Source: Verrucomicrobiia bacterium
GTDB lineage: Bacteria; Verrucomicrobiota; Verrucomicrobiia; Opitutales; Cerasicoccaceae
DNA: 64,000 nucleotides
Direction: 5' to 3'
NCBI GenBank assembly: GCA_030432235.1
Contig: JAUIHT010000004.1
Span: 310,001-374,000, forward strand
Made by a program: the position numbers and the translations under genes. A model generated the notes under the pieces. It was not told the origin of the DNA. It searched no databases and worked only from the letters and a program-made list of their open reading frames with translations. The stretch's first letter is position 1. Every line of letters begins with the position of its first letter. Shown one piece after another: positions 9,283 through 18,962 of the stretch.

Positions 9283-10281
9283 ATGAGCGACAACAAGCAA
9301 AGCAGCCCCGACACCACCCAATCCCATGTTCGTATTCGCTGGGAAGACATGGAGTTGAGCACACGCGAATATTTCCATGTCGCCCTCGACAAGATTGGCC
9401 CCCGTCGCAGTTACCCCGTACACACGCACGTCGATTTTGCGGAAATCTTCTGGGTTAAAGAAGGGGAAGGCACCCAATTGCTTGAAGGCGGGAGAACGGT
9501 AAAACTGACGCCCATGCACTTGTGGTTCGTGTACCCTTCAAACCGGCACGGCTTCCGCGCCTCCCGCCGCGGCATGACGATCTACAACCTTGTCTTCCGG
9601 AGTTCGTGCCTGGAATTCCTCAAGGAACGTTACAGTTCGAACTTCTCCAGCTGGCCATGGAAGGAAGGTAACGATCCCTACTCCATTGCCCTCACCCAGC
9701 CGTTTCACCAGTGGCTGGAAAGCCGGGCCATGGAGCTCGGGCGCTACCCCAAAGACATCGCATTCATCGAACAGTTTCTCCTGTCCACGGTTTGCCGGCT
9801 GCACAACCACCTGGAGCCGGAAAAAGGGCCGGAGATCCCCGCCTGGGTCCTTAACCTGGAGCAGCAAATCAAGAATCCCGAATTCTTTAGCGCGGGTGTA
9901 TCTGTTTTCAAAGAAATTACCGGAAAGTCCTATGAGTATATCGCCAAGACAACGAAGCGGTACTTCCACATGACGCCGTCCGAGTTGCTAAACAAAGCCC
10001 GTATTGAATACGCCGCCGAGCTGCTCGCCATGGACAACGACAGCATTGGCGAGATTGCCGGTAAGTGCGGTTTCAAAGAAAGCAGCTACTTTTACCGTCA
10101 ATTCCAGAAGCACTACAACTGCTCCGCCTACGAATACCGTGAACGCCAGCGTTTCTTTAAGGACCTGAACAACCGGGCCAGGGAAACGTCAGATACGCCT
10201 GCCCCAAACGCGCAATCCCGAAACGGAAAGCGTCCCAAAACCGCCGGAGCATCCAAAGAGCTCGAACAAGCAACATGCTAG
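9283..10281 (+). CDS. AraC-family transcriptional regulator
   Basis: A 332-aa regulator. An N-terminal cupin-like sensor domain (YPVHTHVDFAEIFWVKEG, about residues 40-60) is followed by a C-terminal pair of AraC helix-turn-helix motifs. The second reads IGEIAGKCGFKESSYFYRQF near residue 265. The ATG at 9283 is preferred over an upstream TTG at 9244 because the latter falls in a TTGACA hexamer that may be the -35 box. The gene is transcribed divergently from the PEP-CTERM/pilin/esterase genes and directly precedes a GH130 gene. It is therefore the likely sugar-responsive activator of this glycan locus. A lysine/arginine- and proline-rich C-terminal tail extends about 35 residues past the HTH. 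Confidence 0.92.
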   Translation: MSDNKQSSPDTTQSHVRIRWEDMELSTREYFHVALDKIGPRRSYPVHTHVDFAEIFWVKEGEGTQLLEGGRTVKLTPMHLWFVYPSNRHGFRASRRGMTIYNLVFRSSCLEFLKERYSSNFSSWPWKEGNDPYSIALTQPFHQWLESRAMELGRYPKDIAFIEQFLLSTVCRLHNHLEPEKGPEIPAWVLNLEQQIKNPEFFSAGVSVFKEITGKSYEYIAKTTKRYFHMTPSELLNKARIEYAAELLAMDNDSIGEIAGKCGFKESSYFYRQFQKHYNCSAYEYRERQRFFKDLNNRARETSDTPAPNAQSRNGKRPKTAGASKELEQATC

Positions 10282-10307
10282 CAAGACAGATTTCACACCT
10301 AGAATAA

Positions 10308-11402
10308 ATGCAAACCATAAAATCACTGAATCTGATTCGCCATACGGAGAATCCCATCATTACCATCAAAGACGTGCAACCATCCCACGAGGGCTGGAAC
10401 GTCGAATACGTCATGAACGCGGGTTGCCATCGCGTGGGAGATGAAGTCCTCCTGTTGCTCCGTGTAGCCGAAACCCCCATCCCCGACCCCGATCCCAATA
10501 TTTTCCTCGCTCCCTACTTTTCAGAGCAGGCGGGCAAAATCCTGTTTCGGCGCCTGGAAAAGGACGATCCTTTGAATGATTTCAGCGACAGCCGGTTCGT
10601 ACTGCGCTACGACGAAACCGGAAAGGAGGTCTTGCGGGTGCTGACTTCCATATCGCACCTTCGCCTGGCTCGCAGCAAAGACGGCATTCACTTTGAGGTA
10701 GAAGCCAAGCCGGCCCTCTACCCGGCCAACAAATACGAAGAATTCGGCATCGAAGATCCCCGCATCACCTACATTGAGGAGGACGGCTATTACTATTTCA
10801 ACTACAGTGCTTGCGCCAGCCTTGGCGTGACCACCAACCTGGCCCGCACGAAGGACTGGAAACACTACGAACGCCTGGGTTGCATCTTCACTCCCGACAA
10901 CAAGGACGTCTGCATTTTCCCCCGTAAAATCAACGGGAAGTATTTCGCGCTCTGCCGACCTGCTTCCGCGGAATACCGGCGCCGGGAGATATGGATTTCG
11001 GAGTCCCCCGATCTCATCAGTTGGGGCAACCACCAACAGCTCATGGAGGTTAACACCAGCGACTGGGATGGTGGGCGCATTGGCTGCAGTGCCGTGCCGT
11101 TTGAGACCGAAGAAGGCTGGGTGGAAATCTATCACGCCGCGGACTCAGACAACCGCTACTGCCTGGGCGTTGTCCTGCTGGATCTGGACGACCCAACCAA
11201 GGTAATCGCCAAGGGCAAGGCCCCATTGATGGAGCCCGAAACCGAATACGAGAAGATCGGCTTCTTCGGCAATGTCATCTTCAACTGCGGCGTCTTATGC
11301 GAAGACGGTCTCATCAAAATATACTATGGCGCGGCGGACACCTGCATGGGCTATGCCGAAGTACCGCTGAACGAGGTACTGGATTTTGTGCTCGAACGCT
11401 GA
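10308..11402 (+). CDS. Glycoside hydrolase/phosphorylase family GH130-like
   Basis: A 364-aa five-bladed beta-propeller enzyme. Segments NPIITIKD, the VEYVMNAGCHRVGDEVLLLLR stretch (about residues 30-50) and FGIEDPRITYIEEDGYYYFNY match GH130. The ED in GIEDPRI is the usual catalytic region. GH130 members phosphorolyse or hydrolyse beta-mannosides. No signal peptide is seen, so it should be cytoplasmic, acting on imported oligosaccharides and possibly releasing sugar 1-phosphate. It starts 26 bp after the AraC gene on the same strand. The product is supported by family recognition. Whether it is a phosphorylase or hydrolase cannot be told from the reading alone. Confidence 0.88.
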   Translation: MQTIKSLNLIRHTENPIITIKDVQPSHEGWNVEYVMNAGCHRVGDEVLLLLRVAETPIPDPDPNIFLAPYFSEQAGKILFRRLEKDDPLNDFSDSRFVLRYDETGKEVLRVLTSISHLRLARSKDGIHFEVEAKPALYPANKYEEFGIEDPRITYIEEDGYYYFNYSACASLGVTTNLARTKDWKHYERLGCIFTPDNKDVCIFPRKINGKYFALCRPASAEYRRREIWISESPDLISWGNHQQLMEVNTSDWDGGRIGCSAVPFETEEGWVEIYHAADSDNRYCLGVVLLDLDDPTKVIAKGKAPLMEPETEYEKIGFFGNVIFNCGVLCEDGLIKIYYGAADTCMGYAEVPLNEVLDFVLER

Positions 11403-11496
11403 CGCCCAGACCAAACGCCCGGAGAGCAAAGGTTCGCCATCCATGGAGCCCTCCCGGGCTAAAGAAAGTCATATCCCTATAACGATTACCTCACGA

Positions 11497-12885
11497 ATGA
11501 AAACCACATCGATTCGATTGTCTGGGCTACCAGTCTGCATCCTGCTTCTAATAGGCATGCTCGGCAGCCACCTGTTGCCCGCAAAGACCAACTTCATCGT
11601 CTTGCTGGCGGATGACATATCCCCCAGCGAGCTGAGCTGCTATGGCAATGTCAGTGTAAGCACACCGCACTTGGATCAACTAGCCGAGGAGGGTGTTCAG
11701 TTTGATACGGCTTGGGCGACACCGCTCTGCTCTCCCACCCGCGCAATGACCATGACCGGCAGGTATGCGACACGCACTGGCTGGTGGCACAATATGATGC
11801 GCCCACGTGAACCACTCTCTGACAAGAATCGCATTTTTGCCGAAGTTCTGCAGGAAAATGGCTACGCCACCGCCGTTTGCGGCAAATGGCAGCTGCCCGG
11901 GACGCCCAAGGGCTATGGCTTCGACGAGTACTGCTTATGGAAGCCGTACAAGGGCTTTGATGGCCAGGTTGAAGGAGCCGAAGTACGCGGGAAACCGGGC
12001 TCCGTAGTCGGGCGGGTCGCCCGCTACTGGCATCCCTCCATCGTTCAAAACGGAAAACCTGTTCCCACCAGTGAAGATGACTACGGCCCGGACATTTTTG
12101 CCGACTTCGTTTTGGATTTTGCAAAGCGGCATCAAGACCAACCGTTTCTTATCTACTACCCCATGCTGCTCCCGCATGCATCGTGGGATTTTGAAAGGGG
12201 TGTATCGGGCTATCTTCCCACTCCTCTCTTTGACGAGGAGGGCAACCGCATACCAGGAAGATCGGAGAAACGCACACTGGGAGACAACGCACGCTACATC
12301 GATGCACTTGTCGGGCGTATTATCGCAGGCCTCAAGAAACTGGATTTGGAGGAAGACACGGTATTTATCTTTGCCGGAGACAATGGCAGCCACGGGAAGG
12401 GCCGTGTTAACAGCGACATCGGTCCGCGTGTACCACTAATCGTCTGGGGTCCAGGCCAAGTAACAGCCACGGGCCACTCATCCGCACTCGTAAGCCTGGC
12501 TGATATCTATCCAACGCTCATGGACATCGCTGAGATACCGCTTCCGAAAGACTACACCATTGACGGAATCAGCTTTGCAAGCGTCCTGAGAGGCAATCCC
12601 AAGGGCCTGCGGGATCATCTCCTTTCTTACTGTTCCGACTTCCGGCAAATCCGCACAAGCGAATGGCTTCTGGATGGATACGATCACCTGTATTACTGTG
12701 GCGAGGCTACGGACGACTCTGGATACGTCGACATGACGAATTCGGATACGCCGGAAGCAAATGAGGCCCGGGAACGCCTGCTCGGACTGCTCACCCGGTA
12801 TCCGGCACCGACAAAAGAAGAAGGTGATGCGCTCTCTTTTCATTCGAGTAATCATACGGTCAAAGCTCCCCGCAAGAATCCATAG
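11497..12885 (+). CDS. Secreted type I sulfatase
   Basis: A 462-aa arylsulfatase-superfamily enzyme with a signal peptide (LSGLPVCILLLIGMLGSHLL). The metal ligands DD are at residues 39-40 (FIVLLADDISP). The formylglycine motif CSPTR is at residues 78-82, a common variant of C-x-P-S/T-R. The downstream FAGDNGSHGKG block carries the second metal-ligand pair. The ATG at 11497 is chosen because it directly precedes the signal peptide, although I see no strong Shine-Dalgarno. It follows GH130 by about 95 bp. Together with the first sulfatase it implies a sulfated glycan substrate. This copy is exported, unlike the one at 57-1556. Confidence 0.92.
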   Translation: MKTTSIRLSGLPVCILLLIGMLGSHLLPAKTNFIVLLADDISPSELSCYGNVSVSTPHLDQLAEEGVQFDTAWATPLCSPTRAMTMTGRYATRTGWWHNMMRPREPLSDKNRIFAEVLQENGYATAVCGKWQLPGTPKGYGFDEYCLWKPYKGFDGQVEGAEVRGKPGSVVGRVARYWHPSIVQNGKPVPTSEDDYGPDIFADFVLDFAKRHQDQPFLIYYPMLLPHASWDFERGVSGYLPTPLFDEEGNRIPGRSEKRTLGDNARYIDALVGRIIAGLKKLDLEEDTVFIFAGDNGSHGKGRVNSDIGPRVPLIVWGPGQVTATGHSSALVSLADIYPTLMDIAEIPLPKDYTIDGISFASVLRGNPKGLRDHLLSYCSDFRQIRTSEWLLDGYDHLYYCGEATDDSGYVDMTNSDTPEANEARERLLGLLTRYPAPTKEEGDALSFHSSNHTVKAPRKNP

Positions 12886-12930
12886 AATGAGAAAAAGCCT
12901 TAGACGCATGACCCCAATGAATCTAAACAC

Positions 12931-14466
12931 ATGGATTTCATAAAGTTCACGAAGGCTCTGGGCGCGCTCATTTGCGGAACGTTCCCAATCGTGCTACAGG
13001 CCGAAGAACCCGTAGAACTACACTCCGCACAACTTATCCATTATGTGGAAAATCCCGACGGGCTGGCCACGGGCTTCTGGACCAATTACCGGTATAGCGG
13101 CGAAGTCGTAAGTAGTTTTGGCCCCCGCCCACTGGAACGCGTCAATTTCCACAAGTGGCGCCAGCACGAAAAAGCCACCGGTGAGTTCGACCTGGAAGTC
13201 TTCCAGTGGGAGCAGTGGGCGCACCTCGCCGGCTCCACTGTTATCACCAACATCAACACCTTCTTCACGCCCCGGCTTAACCCGAAGGGCATGGACAGCA
13301 TCCCGGCTCATTACGAGCAGGACATCACCAACCCGGTAACGCGCGAAGCCGCCCGGAAATTCCTGCAAGCATTCACCCGTGAGTTGCTGGAGGAAACCGG
13401 TACGGCCTGGCTGGTACTGGACTACGAACTGATGTGGTTTGCCCTCCCAACCACGCAGGAGATTCGTCAAAACTACCGGGACTGGTTCCTGGAATCGGCC
13501 GCCCTCTGCCGTGAGGTGGCTGCTGAGATGAGTTTGTCTGACCGTCTAAAAATCGGAATCATTGTGAACGGCGACCCCTTTGACATGGCCGAGCGTTGGC
13601 TGGGCTCCCCGGTGCTCAACCATAAGCCTCAAGCCTGGCTAACCGACTGCATCGCAGTCTCTGACTTTGTGGGCATAGACACCTATGCGGGTGGCAGGAC
13701 AAATACGGTGACTCCCGACCCCCAGCTTGAGGTCATCCGTTTCTGGATCCAGTACTATGCCGGAGACAAACCGATCTATGTCACCGAAAGCGGCTTCAGC
13801 ACGATTGAGGAATCAGGCATTACCCACCACGGCTACCATATTCATGGCACCGAGGCGCAACAGGCAGATTTTTTTGAGGATATGTTCAATGCGCTCATCA
13901 ATGCTCATCTGCACAATGCCCCTTACCTGTCACAACTGCGAGGCTACCTTATCTGGTCCTACACGGACCAAACCAAACAACTCAAGGCAAACAACCAAAG
14001 CCACAATCAGTTCTACGGTGTCACCGGTGCGGACGGCAGCCACAAGCCCGCTTTTGCTGTCGTCCAGCATGAGCTTGACCGTATTGACAGCAACCCAAAG
14101 CTTTCCGCGTCGATACCGTTCGGAAAAACGGACATCCTCCAGTCTCTCCGCGAAGGAAAGCCTGTTGTTATTCGACGGGAGGGAGGCATGGACTACGACG
14201 CCATTCACTTGACACTGGGCCTCAAGAATCAAACACAAAGCAAACTCATGATTCGCGCAAAATTGGACAAACCGGTTTGCCTGCTGGCCCGCCTTTCGGA
14301 CGGACAATGGTTCAGTACGCATCCCTCGCCGAGCATCACCCCCACCCTGGAGCTACCCTTGGGTGACGGCCCCGCCCGGGAAGAACTGGAACTGCTTTTC
14401 ACCAGCGCCGCCTATCCGATGGAGGCCTCCTTGGAATCCCTCACCATAACTGCCAGCGATGGATGA
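12931..14466 (+). CDS. Secreted (beta/alpha)8 glycosidase-like protein, clan GH-A type, family unassigned
   Basis: A 511-aa protein with an N-terminal export signal (ALGALICGTFPIVLQAEE). The central part reads like a TIM barrel. LVLDYELMWF at residues 161-170 offers Glu166 as acid/base, and KPIYVTESGFS near residue 280 offers Glu286 as nucleophile on a strand end, the usual clan GH-A arrangement. LIWSYTDQTKQ resembles the barrel's eighth strand. The last 130 residues look like a beta-sandwich accessory domain. I cannot place it in a named GH family. It follows the secreted sulfatase by 45 bp on the same strand, so it is likely part of the same degradation set. Confidence 0.75.
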   Translation: MDFIKFTKALGALICGTFPIVLQAEEPVELHSAQLIHYVENPDGLATGFWTNYRYSGEVVSSFGPRPLERVNFHKWRQHEKATGEFDLEVFQWEQWAHLAGSTVITNINTFFTPRLNPKGMDSIPAHYEQDITNPVTREAARKFLQAFTRELLEETGTAWLVLDYELMWFALPTTQEIRQNYRDWFLESAALCREVAAEMSLSDRLKIGIIVNGDPFDMAERWLGSPVLNHKPQAWLTDCIAVSDFVGIDTYAGGRTNTVTPDPQLEVIRFWIQYYAGDKPIYVTESGFSTIEESGITHHGYHIHGTEAQQADFFEDMFNALINAHLHNAPYLSQLRGYLIWSYTDQTKQLKANNQSHNQFYGVTGADGSHKPAFAVVQHELDRIDSNPKLSASIPFGKTDILQSLREGKPVVIRREGGMDYDAIHLTLGLKNQTQSKLMIRAKLDKPVCLLARLSDGQWFSTHPSPSITPTLELPLGDGPAREELELLFTSAAYPMEASLESLTITASDG

Positions 14467-14482
14467 GAGCGCCACGGGCTAA

Positions 14483-15502
14483 TTAGTGGCGGTTGAAAAA
14501 CTGGGCAGCCACTTCGTCCACAATACGCTCCAGTTCCTGGCTGGGAAACGTTCCATCATTTGCACGTTGGCAAGCTTGGGCAGCCTCTGGAAATCCGAAC
14601 TCGGCCAACAGACATGCAATCTTACCCTGAACTTCAGCCAAGCACTCCTTTTCTTTGCGCGAGTTGGGGAAGCGGGCGGGTCCGACATTAAAACCTCGAA
14701 TCGAATACCCGGATCGGAAACCTTCGGGGAAGTTAGGCGCGCTTAACATGGCCTGAAAAACATCCAAGATGCGGTATTGCATTTGAATAGCCCGCTCCCA
14801 GTCGCCTGAGCGCGCGGTATGGTAGAGTTGCATGATGACCTCCGGAGCGACCCCCGCGGTGGACAAGGTACCACCGTCTCCTCCCATCAGAAGGGAGGGC
14901 ACCAACAATTCTTCCCAGCCCACTAGATTCGCGAAATCCGGCCGCTGGTCCTTGATTGCGTGGTTGACGTGCATAAACCGACACAAGTCCTTACTGCTAT
15001 CCTTCGTACCGATAATGCGCGGACAATCCAGAGCCATGCGGGTAAGCACCGGCACACTGATCTCGCTGGCGAACATAGGTATGTTGTAAATGACGATATC
15101 AATGGGGCTGGCTACGGCGATCTGGCGAAAATATTCCTCAATGCTTTCCTGAGAGAGCTTGTAATAATAGGGCCCGGTCAGGGAGACCGCCCGACAGCCA
15201 AAGTCCGCGCAATGCCGGCACATTGACAGGGTCATCTCCATATTGGACTCTGCCGCGCCGGCCAGAATGGGAACACGTCCCGCCGCCTGCTCGGCAATGA
15301 TCTGTGTCACACGCTTGCGCTCGTCATAGCTCAGGCGAATAAATTCACCCAGACTCCCATTCGAATAAAGACCCGATACGCCCTTATCGATGAGCCACTC
15401 GACCATACGACGGAGCAGGTCCGCATCGAGTCGCCCTTGCGCATCGTAGGGTGCGATATTGGGAACATAGATCCCTTGTAAGCTGGCAATTGTTCGATTC
15501 AT
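14483..15502 (-). CDS. DapA/NanA-superfamily aldolase or dehydratase
   Basis: A 339-aa class I aldolase-fold protein. The motif SNGSLGEF (about residues 47-54) is the GxxGE-type carboxylate-binding loop. IVIYNIP supplies the conserved Tyr near 139. GTKDSS supplies the Schiff-base Lys167. The family cleaves or dehydrates 2-keto-3-deoxy sugar acids or makes dihydrodipicolinate. In this operon a 2-keto-3-deoxy-fuconate/rhamnonate role is more plausible than lysine biosynthesis. It is the last gene of the seven-gene leftward operon, and its first codons overlap the preceding gene's stop by 4 bp. It converges on the GH-A-like gene. Confidence 0.9.
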   Translation of the reverse strand: MNRTIASLQGIYVPNIAPYDAQGRLDADLLRRMVEWLIDKGVSGLYSNGSLGEFIRLSYDERKRVTQIIAEQAAGRVPILAGAAESNMEMTLSMCRHCADFGCRAVSLTGPYYYKLSQESIEEYFRQIAVASPIDIVIYNIPMFASEISVPVLTRMALDCPRIIGTKDSSKDLCRFMHVNHAIKDQRPDFANLVGWEELLVPSLLMGGDGGTLSTAGVAPEVIMQLYHTARSGDWERAIQMQYRILDVFQAMLSAPNFPEGFRSGYSIRGFNVGPARFPNSRKEKECLAEVQGKIACLLAEFGFPEAAQACQRANDGTFPSQELERIVDEVAAQFFNRH

Positions 15503-16335
15503 AACCGGTATACCTTTTGTGCATTTTTACGGTAGAGTTTCTGGAGATTCGCTGCTGATTCGTTTGCCAGGATGGTGTCCAAGGTTTTGCACCAATCCAG
15601 AAGCGTACTGTTGAGAGTACAGACTGGCCAATCGCCGCCCCAGAGGCTACGATCCCAATCAAAAGCCTCCAAGGCGGTCTCCACCCACGGTCGAAGCATT
15701 TCCGCGTCGGCTCTACCCGGGGGGCAATAGGTGGGCAGCCCGGAAATCTTCACGGCCACATGTTCACGCTTCGCCAGCTCCTCGAGCAGCGCTTTCCAAG
15801 GCTCGAAATTGCCGGCTGCAATATCCGGACAGCCACAGTGATCCAGGATAAATTGTGTCTGCGCACAGGCGTCCACCAGCTCCAACACCAAGGGAAGCTG
15901 GTCGGCGCGAACACAGATGTCGAAAGTCAAGTCACGTTCGGCCAACGCGGCGATATGTCGCCTGAACGTCATGCTTTGAGAAACCGCGTCCGGTACGACA
16001 TGCAAGACACGGCGGATGCCCTTGAGGCTCGGATGGGCAATAGAATCAAGATACTCCGGAAAGTGGTCCTGCTCCGGACGCCCGCTGGCAACCACACCCG
16101 AAATACCACTGGTTGGATTCTCGCATTGTTGGCAGAAAAAGCGCGCCTCTAAACCGGCTTGTTCTTCGGGTACGTCGACTTCCATGAAGACCCCTGAGAC
16201 GACCTCACAGGCGCTGGATGCCCGACGATACTCATCCAGTTTAAAGGACGATTGCAGGGCCGGAATCCCCTGCACCCAGGGATAACTCAGCTCTTCCGGG
16301 TATAGGAGGTGCATGTGAGTATCGATCTTCTTCAT
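15499..16335 (-). CDS. Amidohydrolase-2 family, L-fuconolactonase/rhamnonolactonase-like
   Basis: A 278-aa TIM-barrel metal-dependent hydrolase. The N-terminal KIDTHMHLL is the H-x-H motif. FILDHCGCPD and the SLWGGDWPVC segment near the C-terminus (Asp metal ligand) match the sugar-lactone hydrolases that open L-fucono- or L-rhamnono-lactone. The ATG at 16335 sits 6 nt after AGAGGG. An in-frame TTG 6 nt upstream is less likely. It lies 12 bp after the mutarotase gene and overlaps the DapA-like gene by 4 bp. Next to a mutarotase and an aldolase, it suggests a non-phosphorylative deoxysugar pathway, but no dehydratase of that pathway is present here. Confidence 0.85.
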   Translation of the reverse strand: MKKIDTHMHLLYPEELSYPWVQGIPALQSSFKLDEYRRASSACEVVSGVFMEVDVPEEQAGLEARFFCQQCENPTSGISGVVASGRPEQDHFPEYLDSIAHPSLKGIRRVLHVVPDAVSQSMTFRRHIAALAERDLTFDICVRADQLPLVLELVDACAQTQFILDHCGCPDIAAGNFEPWKALLEELAKREHVAVKISGLPTYCPPGRADAEMLRPWVETALEAFDWDRSLWGGDWPVCTLNSTLLDWCKTLDTILANESAANLQKLYRKNAQKVYRL

Positions 16336-16347
16336 CGGCAACCCTCT

Positions 16348-16662
16348 TTAGTCCAAGTGAAACAGCTCCTCCATCGGCGCCCAATACTCTCCAGGCACGT
16401 AGGGGTCGAAGTCTGGCGTGCAGGCTTTCCACCACCGCTGCGTGGTTTCATCCGCGGCCATGACCGCCATGTCTTTTTCGAAATCGTCACCGACGTATTC
16501 GAAGTAGGAGAAAAGCAAACCCTCACGATAATAAATCGAATAGTTCCGGATATTGCAGTGCTCAATCATCCAGAGCACATCAGGCCAGATATCTGCGTGG
16601 AGTTTCTTGTAGTTTTCATAACCCCCGGGCTTGAGGCGGGTGACCATGCCATAACGCTTCAT
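16348..16662 (-). CDS. L-rhamnose/L-fucose mutarotase (RhaM family)
   Basis: A 104-aa protein of normal length for RhaM/FucU-type-II mutarotases, which interconvert anomers of deoxysugars. The signature segments are all present: [20 protein letters not shown] (residues 20-39), [21 protein letters not shown], and [11 protein letters not shown] near the end. The active-site His22 and Tyr/Trp residues are visible. It overlaps the CoA-transferase stop by 4 bp (ATGA). Presence of this enzyme is the strongest sign that the operon handles a free L-rhamnose- or L-fucose-like sugar. Symbol rhaM is not assigned because the substrate is not fixed. Confidence 0.92.
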   Translation of the reverse strand: MKRYGMVTRLKPGGYENYKKLHADIWPDVLWMIEHCNIRNYSIYYREGLLFSYFEYVGDDFEKDMAVMAADETTQRWWKACTPDFDPYVPGEYWAPMEELFHLD

Positions 16663-17819
16663 AATCCATATCTCCTGTTAATGGTTTCCGTATCTTCGCC
16701 GACAAACGGCGCTGCTTTGGGCGACTTGTAAATCCGGCCGTCAATGCGGATGGGGCAACGAGAGGTTTTCATGACGGTACCCCTGCCGTTGACGACTTCC
16801 TGTTCGAAATCCAATACCCGGTATCCCTCGTGTTGCCTCAGCTTTTCCCAGGTAAACACGTCGCTGCACCAGATGTCGGCCGGTTCCAGAATAGCGAGCC
16901 AGTGGCGCGTTGTCTGCATCGTAAGATGTTCCTTCAAGTGACTTTTAATCGTGTCGCGTTCCGAAAACCAGGAATCCGGGTTCACATACCTGGCCAACGC
17001 CTCGCAGCCCAGCAGCTCCCCCAGCCGGGGAACCGATCCCATCGCCAAGGCAAGATAACCGTCGGCCGTCCGGTAGATGCCATAGGGTGCCCCGACGTAG
17101 GCGTGAGCATTATTCACCGAAGAACGGTTGGGCTCTTTGCCCCCGTCGTTGAGGTGGGTGGTAAAGACTTCGAACTGGAGATCTAAAATGGATTCCAGCA
17201 AGCTGACCTCAACCGTGCCCCCCTGGCCCGGGATGCCCCGCCGCACGAGACAGGCCAGGATGCCCTGCACTAGCTGATGCCCCGCGATCAGGTCCGCCAC
17301 CGCGAGCCCCATGGGCACAGGCGGCTGGTCGGCGTCCCCACTCAGAAAAGCCAAGCCGCTCATTGACTGGGCGAGCAGGTCCTGCCCCGGTTTCCCAGCC
17401 CAAGGCCCCTGTGTGCCATAGCCGGTTACCGAGCCGTATACGATACGCGGGTTCAGGCCTTTGACCGATTCATAGTCCAATCCGATGCGCTCGATGACGC
17501 CCGGCCGAAAATTCTGAATCATGACATCCGCGCGTTCAATCAATCGCTTTACCCGCTCCAAATCCTGAGGGTTCTTCAAATCGGCGGCATAGCTTTGTTT
17601 GTTGCGATTGATGGAGTGGAACAGCGTACTGTCTCCGTCCAGTTTCATGTTGGAGATATACAATTGGCGGCAGAGGTCGCCTTTTCCAGGACGCTCAATC
17701 TTGATGACAGAAGCCCCCAGGTCCGCCAGCCGCATCGCGGCGGAAGGCCCCGCAAGGAATTGGCTAAAATCCAAAACAAGCAGTCCGTCCAAGGGGTGTT
17801 GCTGCGGAGAGTCACTCAT
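16659..17819 (-). CDS. CaiB/BaiF family CoA-transferase (family III)
   Basis: A 386-aa family III CoA-transferase. [20 protein letters not shown] at the start, [20 protein letters not shown] in the middle and the catalytic Asp in [15 protein letters not shown] (about residue 145) are classical. These enzymes move CoA between carboxylic acids through an aspartyl-CoA thioester. Its ATG overlaps the stop of the solute-binding-like gene as TAATG, so translation is likely coupled. A CoA-transferase together with a MaoC hydratase in a sugar operon is unusual. It suggests that some acid intermediate is activated as a CoA thioester, but the substrate is unknown. Confidence 0.92.
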   Translation of the reverse strand: MSDSPQQHPLDGLLVLDFSQFLAGPSAAMRLADLGASVIKIERPGKGDLCRQLYISNMKLDGDSTLFHSINRNKQSYAADLKNPQDLERVKRLIERADVMIQNFRPGVIERIGLDYESVKGLNPRIVYGSVTGYGTQGPWAGKPGQDLLAQSMSGLAFLSGDADQPPVPMGLAVADLIAGHQLVQGILACLVRRGIPGQGGTVEVSLLESILDLQFEVFTTHLNDGGKEPNRSSVNNAHAYVGAPYGIYRTADGYLALAMGSVPRLGELLGCEALARYVNPDSWFSERDTIKSHLKEHLTMQTTRHWLAILEPADIWCSDVFTWEKLRQHEGYRVLDFEQEVVNGRGTVMKTSRCPIRIDGRIYKSPKAAPFVGEDTETINRRYGL

Positions 17820-18961
17820 TAGCGCAAGGAATCCAGATACAGGTCATTGATTTGCTTCACGGCGGTAGAAAGAGAGAGCCTTCCTGCAACGGCGGCATGC
17901 GCCACAGGCGAGGCTTCATCCTGAAAAGCCATGTAGCCCGGATATCTCGGGCGAAGAATAGCCTCATCCAGAGTCGTGAGCGTGTCTTGAAAAAAGTCGT
18001 TGCAGGCACGGTTGATCGTCAAATCGGTCCAGGCAGAGCGGTGCCCCGGCTGGCCACCGGCTTCGAAGTAGAGGCCTTTCTGCACTTCGGCAGAGGCCGT
18101 AAAGCGCGCGTAATCGACCGCGGCTTCTTTATCTTGTGTCAGGGCCGAAACGGCGATCCCCGCACCTCCCAGGGTGGAACGAAGCGGCTTGCCATGCAAG
18201 GTGACCAGGCCCCCGGCCTTAAGGACATACCTGGCATATCCCGAACGGGAGTAGTTGGAATAGCCGTAGGCAAAGGGACAGTAGGCCGCGTCCTTGTTGT
18301 CCGTCCGGCTCATGTACTCCGCGGTAAGAATGGGATTGCGCTCCAGGCAGGACGCAGCACAGTGCCCGGCCAACTCGCGAAGCATTGCCAAAGCCTCATG
18401 CAGGATCTCCTTCGGGGCTAATTCCTGCTCGCCTTGGAAAACCGGTTGCCCCAGTACCTCGCAGAACATATAGAGGTGCATGAGCACATCGACAGGAAAC
18501 AGGGAAACCGTAACATAACCCGCCCTCGCCAATTCCAGAACGCCCTCCCAGGAATCCGGCAGCGCCAAGCCGTAGCGTTCCAAAAGGTCGGGGCGCCAGG
18601 TCGCAATCGGCGCGGCGGCATCACTGGCCAAGGTCCACTGATGCCCGTCCATATGATAGCTCCAGTGCGAGGCGCCGACGGAGTTGGCCGCCTGTTCGGC
18701 CAGAAAGGCCTCCGGCAGGCATTCGTCGAGTGGCAGCAACACCCGTTGACGCGCCGCCAGCGCGGTGTGTGGATGGTCCATGACAATCAAGTCATAGGAT
18801 CGCGCCAGTTGCTCAAGCGGCGCGTCGGCAAAGGCCTGCAATGAACGTTTCTCCCAGAATATGCGGATATCGGGATGCAACTCTTCATAGCGCTGCGCTG
18901 TGGCTACGACCGATACGTAGCCACGCATATGATTCCAGGCGATGCCTTTCAATGTGGTCAT
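17819..18961 (-). CDS. Extracellular solute-binding-like protein lacking a signal peptide
   Basis: A 380-aa protein with the sequence pattern of bacterial sugar-binding proteins of ABC importers. [20 protein letters not shown] is near the N-terminus, [11 protein letters not shown] follows, and [19 protein letters not shown] with [20 protein letters not shown] sits toward the C-terminus. The ATG at 18961 begins [20 protein letters not shown], with no signal peptide or lipobox. The gene's earlier in-frame region is out of context, so export is not supported. No permease or ATPase is nearby. It lies 1 bp after the MaoC gene and is coupled to the CoA-transferase gene. It may act as a cytoplasmic ligand sensor or have an enzymatic role. 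Confidence 0.8.
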   Translation of the reverse strand: MTTLKGIAWNHMRGYVSVVATAQRYEELHPDIRIFWEKRSLQAFADAPLEQLARSYDLIVMDHPHTALAARQRVLLPLDECLPEAFLAEQAANSVGASHWSYHMDGHQWTLASDAAAPIATWRPDLLERYGLALPDSWEGVLELARAGYVTVSLFPVDVLMHLYMFCEVLGQPVFQGEQELAPKEILHEALAMLRELAGHCAASCLERNPILTAEYMSRTDNKDAAYCPFAYGYSNYSRSGYARYVLKAGGLVTLHGKPLRSTLGGAGIAVSALTQDKEAAVDYARFTASAEVQKGLYFEAGGQPGHRSAWTDLTINRACNDFFQDTLTTLDEAILRPRYPGYMAFQDEASPVAHAAVAGRLSLSTAVKQINDLYLDSLR

Positions 18962-18962
18962 C

